Source: Gammaproteobacteria bacterium
GTDB lineage: Bacteria; Pseudomonadota; Gammaproteobacteria; GCA-001735895
Direction of reading: 5' to 3'
NCBI GenBank assembly: GCA_003645435.1
Contig: QNFD01000049.1
Coordinates: 1 to 11,445 of the forward strand
DNA length: 11,445 nt
Shown one piece after another: positions 6,638-11,445 of the stretch; position 1 is the stretch's first letter, and the number at the start of each line of letters is the position of its first letter. The position numbers and the translations under genes are program-made. The notes beneath the pieces were generated by a model. It was given only the letters and a program-made list of their open reading frames with translations. It did not search any database and was not told the DNA's origin.

Positions 6638-7297
6638 TTAGTACCTGAACAGGCGTATGGCCAGTAGCCGTGAAGCCCCAAGGATAATCTTTACGATAAA
6701 GTAGTAGATCACGGCCGTGACCGCGAAATATTCAAAAATACGAAAGGTCTTGGAGGCAAAGAACTGGGTTTCGCCGGAAAGTTCGCGAAAACCTACCAGC
6801 ATACCCAGAGATGACATTAACACGGCCCAGACCATCTGGTTGGTCATTGGGTGATAGACGATGCGTAGAACCTGCGGAATTATAATTCTGGTATAAGCCT
6901 GAAAAGCAGTCATCCCCAAACTGCGGGAAGCGCGCATTTGCGTATCCGGTATTGCATTGAAACCGCCCCGGAAATTTTCGGACAGGTAACCGGCATTGTT
7001 GAAGGTCAGCCCCATCAGCACGATCAGGTAAGGGCTAAAATGAATTCCGAACGCCCCCAGGCCAAACCCGAAGAAAAATAACTGTAATAGTGCCGGTGTG
7101 TTGCGGGCCAACTCGACCCAGGCCGTGGCAAACCACTTTACAGGGCCTTTCATATGTATCCTGATCAGCGACAATCCAAGGCCGATTAAAACTCCCAAAA
7201 TCATTGATAATGCAGCCACTTCGAGCGTCAGCAAGGCGGCGTCTAACAAGTCCGGCAGGTCTTTGAACACGGGTCTCCAATGGAAATTGTAGTTCAC
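6638..7297 (-). CDS. Polar amino acid ABC transporter permease (first of two), GTG start
   Basis: The 219-residue permease is of the HisQ/GlnP type. Hydrophobic spans begin near residues 17-42 and continue around 70-104, 155-170 and 188-210. FELARNTPAL-like WVELARNTPALLQL is the family's conserved periplasmic-side motif. The EAA loop RASRSLGMTAFQAYTRIIIP (123-142) keeps AS/AA, G and the final IIP. The start is GTG (7297-7295), placed 6-7 nt after a strong AGGAGG site. The ATG overlapping it by one base (7299-7297) is followed at once by TGA and cannot encode the protein. The gene follows the binding-protein gene after a 60-bp gap with a GC-rich hairpin, which may lower permease expression relative to the binding protein. 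Confidence 0.93.
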   Translation of the reverse strand: MNYNFHWRPVFKDLPDLLDAALLTLEVAALSMILGVLIGLGLSLIRIHMKGPVKWFATAWVELARNTPALLQLFFFGFGLGAFGIHFSPYLIVLMGLTFNNAGYLSENFRGGFNAIPDTQMRASRSLGMTAFQAYTRIIIPQVLRIVYHPMTNQMVWAVLMSSLGMLVGFRELSGETQFFASKTFRIFEYFAVTAVIYYFIVKIILGASRLLAIRLFRY

Positions 7298-7321
7298 ATG
7301 ACCCTCCTGCCCAGATAATAA

Positions 7322-7343
7322 ATGGCCGGCAAAAGCCGGCCAT
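7322..7343 (-). other. Intercistronic GC-rich hairpin between binding-protein and permease genes
   Basis: A perfect 9-bp stem (ATGGCCGGC 7322-7330, GCCGGCCAT 7335-7343) has a 4-base loop. It lies 14 nt past the binding-protein stop codon and about 24 nt before the permease start. Leftward, only a loose ATTTATTAT tail follows, so it is a partial terminator at best. In many binding-protein transporters a hairpin here protects the upstream mRNA and makes the binding protein more abundant than the permeases; that role is inferred. Confidence 0.6.
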
Positions 7344-7357
7344 ACTGAGATTTAATT

Positions 7358-8173
7358 TTAGTAAAGCACACCAGGAATACGTAATTCCGGCGCTTCACCT
7401 CCCACATATTTATCCCAGAGTTCCTGATAGCGGCCTGATCGTACCTGATGCGTAACGAACAGGTTCAGATAATTCAGCCAGGTCACATCCATGCGTGGAC
7501 CCACAACCGAGGTATAATCCGTTGTCCACGGCATGCGCGGACCCGCGACAATGGTGTCAAATTTCTGCGTAATCGGTAATACGGCGGTATTGGTGGTAAT
7601 GCCGGCATCGGCCTTGCCCTGAGCTACTGCCAGGAACACCTCGTTCTCCGATTGATAACCCTGGTAATTACCCTCGACTCCCATTTTCTTCGCTAATTTC
7701 AGCCATTCCTGCTCGGGTACCGTGCCGACAGCCGCCGCGACTTTTTTGCTGAACATATCCTCGACGGTCTTGATACCACTATTCGCGCCAACCACGGCCT
7801 GTGCATAATAGATGGCATAGGGAATGCTAAACCCGACGGTCTTGGCGCGGGCCAGTGAGTCAGAAGTACCGCCGAACACGACATCGGCGCGGTTGGTGAC
7901 GATCGACGGCAAACGCTCGGACCAGGTCAGGGCCAGAATTTCAAAATCTACCTCCAACGCGGCGGCCAGATCCTTACAGTAGTCGACATCGAAACCCGCG
8001 GGTTGGTTATTCGCATCGCGATACCCGATCGGCGGAAAGTCGAGCACCACGCCACAACGTAATACGCCTTCATCAATCACATCGTCCAGCTTGTCTGCCG
8101 ATGCAATACCGGCGCTAAGCAGCAGGGTTATTGCCGTCACAAACGACATTAACATCTTGGAAAATAGCTTCAT
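7358..8173 (-). CDS. Periplasmic amino-acid-type substrate-binding protein of the ABC transporter
   Basis: The 271-residue protein carries a Sec signal peptide: MKLFSKML, a hydrophobic core, then SAGIASA with likely cleavage after Ala26. The mature part is a family 3 (PAAT) solute-binding protein. LRCGVVLDFPPIGYRD (38-53), PAGFDVDYCKDLAAAL (58-73) and the hinge/ligand region VFGGTSDSLARAKTVGFS (99-116) include Arg109, which by family analogy binds the ligand carboxylate. Where relatives usually have an acidic residue for the ligand ammonium (G+aDAxxxD), this protein reads GKADAGITTN (186-195), with Thr194/Asn195. GAGGAGAG precedes the ATG by about 6-8 nt. It is the first gene of the leftward operon. 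The ligand is inferred to be a hydroxyproline or proline derivative from the neighbouring enzymes. Confidence 0.93.
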   Translation of the reverse strand: MKLFSKMLMSFVTAITLLLSAGIASADKLDDVIDEGVLRCGVVLDFPPIGYRDANNQPAGFDVDYCKDLAAALEVDFEILALTWSERLPSIVTNRADVVFGGTSDSLARAKTVGFSIPYAIYYAQAVVGANSGIKTVEDMFSKKVAAAVGTVPEQEWLKLAKKMGVEGNYQGYQSENEVFLAVAQGKADAGITTNTAVLPITQKFDTIVAGPRMPWTTDYTSVVGPRMDVTWLNYLNLFVTHQVRSGRYQELWDKYVGGEAPELRIPGVLY

Positions 8174-8224
8174 TAGTCTCTCCTCTATTATTAGTCACAC
8201 GAGCAGCCTTCCAATAAGACGCCC

Positions 8225-8262
8225 TGTGTCGGAAAATTATTTGAACACATTGTGTCGACAAA
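8225..8262. promoter_or_regulatory. Candidate GntR operator region upstream of the transporter operon
   Basis: The 232-bp gap between the regulator gene's end and the binding-protein start must hold the transporter promoter. It contains an 8-bp perfect palindrome TGTCGACA (8253-8260) embedded in TTGTGTCGACAAAC, and a TGTCGG at 8227-8232. On the minus strand the palindrome reads TTGTCGACAC, close to TTGTCGGCAA at 9211-9220. A shared regulator for both transcription units is therefore plausible. No confident -35/-10 pair could be fixed. The rest of 8174-8405 shows no gene. Confidence 0.4.
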
Positions 8263-8405
8263 CACAAATACAAATTGAATACGAATTATTTCATACTGGT
8301 TCCGAGAGACAAATCCGTCTGGCCCAAAGCAGAACAGGAGCGCTGCCCCAGAGAGAGCGCAGGCAGAATGGGCTAATGCTGGTTAATTATTCGGGTATGG
8401 AGTGA

Positions 8406-9119
8406 TTAGAGCGAGACGGTTATATCGCTTGTTTGCCGTGAGCCAAGATAGTCGAGAAATCGTTGCTGCATTTCTATTGTATGTTCGTGCGCCAGGCGTT
8501 CGGCTAAATCGACATCCTGCGCTTCGATCGCATCAATAATTAACTCATGATTATTGATCATCTCTTTAGGCAACAGGTCGTCGTAGGATTTGAAATACAA
8601 CCTCAAAGACCGCCGTCCGTCGTCGAGTAGCCGACGATAGATTTGCTCAAGGTAGCGATTATTAGCCGCTTTGGCGATCGCTATATGAAAATCCCGATTA
8701 ACCAGGATCATCCCCAGTACGTCACCTTCGTCGACGCACTGGGTAAATTTAGCTTGTTCTTCGCGGATTTTTTGCAGATTGGCGGAATTTCTGAACTTGG
8801 CGGCCAGGCGTGTCACAGATCTCTGTACCAGGTCCAGTGCATCCACGTATTGCGGAAATTCTTCTATTCGCAGAGGAGCCACAATCGTTCCCTTATTGGG
8901 CAAGGTTTGTAACAAGGATTCCGAGACAAGCCGGACCAGCGCCTCGCGCACAGGAGATCGAGATACGCCAAAACGTTTGGCCAGACTTGTTTCATCGACC
9001 AGTTCACTTGGCTGTAGTGTCAAGGAAAGTATCTCATCCCGTAGCGTTTCATAAATGGTGACGGCGCCAAATCCCTTGGCCTTTTTCTTTGTTTCAGTAT
9101 GGATGGTTTTTACAGTCAT
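8406..9119 (-). CDS. GntR-family (FadR/FCD subfamily) transcriptional regulator
   Basis: The 237-residue protein has an N-terminal winged helix (about 20-82) with TIYETLRDEILSL, the recognition region SLAKRFGVSRSPVREALVRL and the wing NKGTIVAP. A helical FCD effector domain follows (about 88-225). Its metal/ligand-site residues are recognisable: Asp143 and His145 (NRDFHIAI), His191 (NNHELI) and His213 (HEHTIE). The ATG at 9119-9117 is preferred because an upstream TTG in frame (9209) lies inside the predicted promoter. AGGA is unusually close, about 2-3 nt from this ATG. The regulator lies between, and probably controls, both the leftward transporter operon and the divergent catabolic operon, most likely as a repressor released by a pathway intermediate. 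It is expected to be autoregulated through the palindrome in its own -35 box. Confidence 0.92.
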   Translation of the reverse strand: MTVKTIHTETKKKAKGFGAVTIYETLRDEILSLTLQPSELVDETSLAKRFGVSRSPVREALVRLVSESLLQTLPNKGTIVAPLRIEEFPQYVDALDLVQRSVTRLAAKFRNSANLQKIREEQAKFTQCVDEGDVLGMILVNRDFHIAIAKAANNRYLEQIYRRLLDDGRRSLRLYFKSYDDLLPKEMINNHELIIDAIEAQDVDLAERLAHEHTIEMQQRFLDYLGSRQTSDITVSL

Positions 9120-9180
9120 TTTCCTGCCAAAGTATTTCAAAACAGCATGATTCCATTTTTGAGTGTTGAATTCAATATGT

Positions 9181-9209
9181 ATTTTATGTAAGATATTATT
9201 TGTATACAA
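9181..9209 (-). promoter_or_regulatory. Predicted sigma70 promoter of the GntR regulator gene
   Basis: On the minus strand TTGTAT (9209-9204) and TAAAAT (9186-9181, 5 of 6 to TATAAT) are separated by exactly 17 nt. Transcription would begin near 9174 and give a leader of about 55 nt before the ATG at 9119. The -35 box lies inside the TTGTATACAA palindrome. Confidence 0.55.
9200..9209. promoter_or_regulatory. Perfect palindrome TTGTATACAA, probable GntR/FCD operator
   Basis: Ten bases identical to their own reverse complement, in the divergent spacer between the GntR gene and its likely target operon. Short A/T-flanked TTGT...ACAA palindromes are typical operators of FCD-type GntR proteins. 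A second, imperfect copy, TTGTCGGCAA (9211-9220), starts two bases later, suggesting two adjacent binding sites. Confidence 0.65.
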
Positions 9210-9210
9210 T

Positions 9211-9240
9211 TTGTCGGCAAATATTGATAAATATTATTAT
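9211..9240 (+). promoter_or_regulatory. Possible promoter of the rightward catabolic operon
   Basis: TTGTCG (9211-9216) and TATTAT (9235-9240) are 18 nt apart; an overlapping TATTAT at 9232-9237 would give 15 nt. The -35 lies in the second operator-like repeat, so a bound regulator would block it. The match to consensus is moderate. Confidence 0.4.
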
Positions 9241-9275
9241 CCCAAATTCAACCTCATACCACTGGAGATATAATC

Positions 9276-10178
9276 ATGAGATTTGAAGGAATCTACACCC
9301 CCATCATCACCCCATTTCACGAGGATGGCTCTGTCGATTGGGACCACTATGCCGATGTAATCGAATGGCAGATTGAAAACGGCGTTGCCGGTATCATCGT
9401 CGGTGGCTCTACGGGTGAGTTTTACGCCCTGTCGAAAGAAGAACGTATCCAGCAATTTAAATTCGCGGCTGAACGAATCAATGGTCGAGTCGAATTTATG
9501 GCTGGCGTCAACGATATCCGTGTCGATGAATGTCTGGCTATCAGCACGGCAGCCCGTGATGCCGGCGCACAATCGCTTTTGGTTGCCGCCCCCCCTTATT
9601 CATTGCCTTCCGAGGCCGAGCTGGCCCACCACGTGCTAAAGATCGCCGACACGGCTAGCCTGCCGATCATGCTCTACAACTACCCCGGCCGAACCGGCGT
9701 GGAGATGGGCGAAGAATTCATCACTGCCGTGGCAAAAAATCCCTTGATCGCCGGTATCAAGGAATCCAGCGGTGACTACAGCCGCTTGCCCTATCTGGCG
9801 CATAACTTCCCGGCTATCGAACTGGTTGTTGGCGGCGAGGAGCAAGTGCTTGAATTCGCAGCCTGGGGCGCAAAAGCCTGGGTCTGTGCAACCGGCAATA
9901 TCTTCCCGTCAGAATGTGTTCGGTTCATGGATATTGTTGGTAAACAGTCCGACTTCGAGCGTGGCAAACGCCTTATGGACGCCTTTATGCCGTTGATGGG
10001 CATTCTCGAACAGGGAGGCAAATTCCTGCAATGCATTAAATTCGGCTGCGAACAGCAAGGCCGCCCGGGCGGCATCGTTCGTCCGCCCCTACTGCCCATG
10101 GATGACACGCTGAAGCAGGCAATGGCCGACATCGTCGCGAACACGCGTGAGTCGGTAAGCTCAATTCTCAACCAATAG
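9276..10178 (+). CDS. DHDPS/NAL-family Schiff-base enzyme, probable 4-hydroxy-pyrroline-2-carboxylate deaminase
   Basis: The 300-residue TIM-barrel protein shows the dihydrodipicolinate synthase/N-acetylneuraminate lyase signature. GGSTGE lies at 43-48, the catalytic Tyr134 in LYNYPGRTG (133-141) with Arg139, and the Schiff-base Lys162 in GIKESSGD (160-167). The family also contains the hydroxyproline-pathway deaminase, which converts delta1-pyrroline-4-hydroxy-2-carboxylate to 2-oxoglutarate semialdehyde plus ammonia. That role is preferred because the next genes encode a proline-racemase-family enzyme and an FAD amino-acid-dehydrogenase-like protein, the usual partners. Dedicated lysine synthesis is unlikely in this setting. 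GGAG precedes the ATG by about 9 nt. It is the first gene of the rightward operon, controlled from the operator-bearing spacer. Family is certain; the deaminase call rests on context. Confidence 0.82.
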   Translation: MRFEGIYTPIITPFHEDGSVDWDHYADVIEWQIENGVAGIIVGGSTGEFYALSKEERIQQFKFAAERINGRVEFMAGVNDIRVDECLAISTAARDAGAQSLLVAAPPYSLPSEAELAHHVLKIADTASLPIMLYNYPGRTGVEMGEEFITAVAKNPLIAGIKESSGDYSRLPYLAHNFPAIELVVGGEEQVLEFAAWGAKAWVCATGNIFPSECVRFMDIVGKQSDFERGKRLMDAFMPLMGILEQGGKFLQCIKFGCEQQGRPGGIVRPPLLPMDDTLKQAMADIVANTRESVSSILNQ

Positions 10179-10308
10179 AACTGATCGATGACTGACCTCC
10201 TGAGCAAACAAGAATAAGCAGCGATTACTGCGCTAATACTTCAATATCAGTGGCCATCGTGGATAGTGTCTGAAACCTCGGGTAACACAACTAACAAAGG
10301 TGCACTAC
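10179..10308. other. 130-bp gap within the rightward operon
   Basis: No small gene, strong promoter or terminator is evident. A weak GCAG/CTGC stem lies around 10218-10231. An AAAGGTG Shine-Dalgarno site for the next gene is at 10296-10302. The gap is longer than usual within an operon, so an internal promoter cannot be ruled out. Confidence 0.4.
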
Positions 10309-11343
10309 ATGCGTTGGAAAAAAACGGTCACCATGATCGAGGCCCATGCCGAGGGAGAAGTGGGCCGCATCGTTACCGGCGGCGTCATCGACCTGCCCGG
10401 ACAGACCATGCTGGAGAAGATGAACTACATCAACCAGGTGGATGACAGCTTGCGCCGTTTCCTGGTGTTTGAACCGCGCGGCTATGCACAGATGTCGACC
10501 AATCTCCTGTTTGCACCGACCCATGTCGAGGCTGATGTCGGTTTTATGATTCTTCAGAGCGATAAGGCCCATGCGATGTCGGGTTCGAATTGTATCTGCC
10601 TGGTAACCGTGCTGCTGGAGACCGGCATGATCGAGATGCGGGAACCAGAAACCATCGTGACACTGGACACCCCGGCTGGACTGGTTCGTGCTAGCGCCAA
10701 CTGCAGTGATGGTAAATGTACGCGTGTGACGCTAGATATGACGCCCTCATACGCCGATCAGTTGGACGCTCTGGTAGAGGTCGAAGGACTCGGCGAGGTC
10801 AGTGTCGATATTTCTTTTGGAGGTGTTTTCTATGCCCTCGTTGATCCGACCCAGTTCAATCTCAAAATTTCACCGGACAATGCCCGCAAGCTGGTAGATT
10901 TAGGCACCCGTATTCACCGTGCGGTGAACGATCAGCTTGATATCCGTCATCCTGAGCTGACAGGTCTGGAGGGTATTTCCTACGTGATGTTTGTTGGACA
11001 CGACGACGATGGTGAGATGAAGGGAGCCACGATCTTGCCCCCCGGGCGTATCGACCGATCGCCCTGCGGCACCGGCAATTCCGCACGGCTTGCGGTGATG
11101 GCGGCACGCCGGCAGGTCGAAGTCGGCCAAGTCCTGAAAGCCCGATCGATCATCGATAGCGAATTCCAGGTGGAGATAATCGGCGAGAAGACCGTCGCAG
11201 GCCGCCCCGGCATTCTACCAAGGATCTCGGGGCGGGGCTGGATTCACGGTATTCATCAGATCGGCGTCGATCCGAGCGATCCCTATCCGCTGGGATATAT
11301 GGTCGCCGATTGCTGGGGCGACGCCTTCGACCTTCTGAAATAA
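10309..11343 (+). CDS. Proline racemase family protein (Ser/Cys type), probable hydroxyproline 2-epimerase
   Basis: The 344-residue protein has the two-lobed proline racemase fold signature: EAHAEGEVGR near the N-terminus, the first active-site motif AMSGSN (89-94), GGVFYALVD (171-179) and the second motif DRSPCGTG (249-256). Racemases and 4-hydroxyproline 2-epimerases normally use two cysteines (MCGHG and SPCGTG). Here the first position is Ser91 and the second Cys253. Trans-3-hydroxyproline dehydratases usually keep the first Cys and have Thr at the second, so that role is less likely. Probable reaction: epimerising trans-4-hydroxy-L-proline to cis-4-hydroxy-D-proline for the following oxidoreductase. 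ATG 10309 is chosen over GTG 10300 because AAAGGTG then serves as its Shine-Dalgarno site. Only nine bases separate it from the next gene. Confidence 0.87.
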   Translation: MRWKKTVTMIEAHAEGEVGRIVTGGVIDLPGQTMLEKMNYINQVDDSLRRFLVFEPRGYAQMSTNLLFAPTHVEADVGFMILQSDKAHAMSGSNCICLVTVLLETGMIEMREPETIVTLDTPAGLVRASANCSDGKCTRVTLDMTPSYADQLDALVEVEGLGEVSVDISFGGVFYALVDPTQFNLKISPDNARKLVDLGTRIHRAVNDQLDIRHPELTGLEGISYVMFVGHDDDGEMKGATILPPGRIDRSPCGTGNSARLAVMAARRQVEVGQVLKARSIIDSEFQVEIIGEKTVAGRPGILPRISGRGWIHGIHQIGVDPSDPYPLGYMVADCWGDAFDLLK

Positions 11344-11352
11344 GGACGCAAC

Positions 11353-11445
11353 ATGACAAACCAGGCGTTTCCCCGCGGGGCATCGGTCGCGGTTATCGGA
11401 GCAGGTATCGTCGGCGTTGCGAGTGCCTGTGAACTCGCGCGTCGG
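11353..11445 (+). CDS. N-terminus of an FAD-dependent oxidoreductase (DadA-like D-amino-acid dehydrogenase), truncated by window edge
   Basis: Thirty-one codons are visible. After a short MTNQAFPRGA lead comes a Rossmann dinucleotide-binding beta-alpha unit, SVAVIGAGIVGVASACELAR, with GxGxxG. This is typical of the DAO/DadA family, whose members oxidise D-amino acids at the membrane with FAD. AGGA lies about 7 nt before the ATG, and the gene starts nine bases after the proline-racemase-family gene ends, implying co-transcription. In hydroxyproline operons the gene at this place oxidises cis-4-hydroxy-D-proline to the pyrroline acid that the DHDPS-family enzyme deaminates. Sarcosine-oxidase-like or other DAO relatives cannot be excluded from 31 residues. 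Confidence 0.8.
   Translation, partial: MTNQAFPRGASVAVIGAGIVGVASACELARR

Noticed and set aside
8406..8912. Rightward open frames opposite the GntR gene
   Set aside because: Shadows of the regulator coding sequence; none has a credible start signal or a recognisable protein.
9120..9209. TTG start giving 30 extra residues on the GntR regulator
   Set aside because: The TTG lies within the predicted -35 box and palindrome, so it would precede the transcription start. The 237-residue form has the normal family length.
10300..10308. GTG start for the proline-racemase-family gene
   Set aside because: This GTG is part of the AAAGGTG sequence that best serves as the ribosome site for the ATG at 10309.
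1..11445. Defence system, CRISPR array, prophage, tRNA or rRNA
   Set aside because: No repeats-spacer pattern, nuclease/toxin modules, cloverleaf or rRNA-like stretches were found. The window is metabolic plus one small mobile element.

Overview
The window looks like part of a proteobacterial chromosome, probably a gammaproteobacterium. The basis is an hspQ homologue, bacterial-type promoters and Shine-Dalgarno sites, mid-range base composition and tightly packed operons. The exact taxon cannot be read from the sequence. No rRNA, tRNA, CRISPR, prophage or full-length transposase gene was seen.

Left part (1-2402): a leftward pair consists of the first 19 codons of an unidentified gene (1-59) and a PhyH-family Fe(II)/2-oxoglutarate dioxygenase (121-909). 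The pair is divergent from a LysR-type regulator (1059-1925) across an AT-rich spacer holding a strong inverted repeat. A stand-alone hspQ (2019-2351) follows and converges on the next operon.

Centre (2403-8173): one leftward transcription unit. In transcription order it encodes a periplasmic amino-acid-type binding protein, an intercistronic hairpin, two PAAT-type permeases, their ATPase, an enolase-superfamily enzyme resembling cis-3-hydroxy-L-proline dehydratases, and a hydroxyacid-oxoacid transhydrogenase (HOT/ADHFE1 type). A 175-bp MITE-like element with 18-bp terminal inverted repeats and a TTAT target duplication sits exactly after the ATPase stop codon. Removing it restores a 15-nt gap to the enolase-superfamily gene, which argues that the transporter and enzyme genes were one tight operon.

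Right part (8406-11445): a GntR/FCD regulator is divergent from a rightward catabolic operon. That operon encodes a DHDPS/NAL-family deaminase or lyase, a proline-racemase-family enzyme with a Ser/Cys catalytic pair, and the N-terminus of an FAD-dependent D-amino-acid-dehydrogenase-like oxidoreductase. A perfect TTGTATACAA palindrome overlaps the regulator's predicted -35 box.

Taken together, 2403-11445 reads as a hydroxyproline (or proline-derivative) uptake and degradation regulon. The inferred route is ABC import, C2 epimerisation, FAD-linked oxidation to a pyrroline, and deamination by the DHDPS-family enzyme towards 2-oxoglutarate semialdehyde. The semialdehyde dehydrogenase is not in the window. 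The enolase-superfamily enzyme would admit a 3-hydroxyproline (or related) isomer. The role of HOT in this setting is not explained by the standard pathway and is the main biochemical puzzle.
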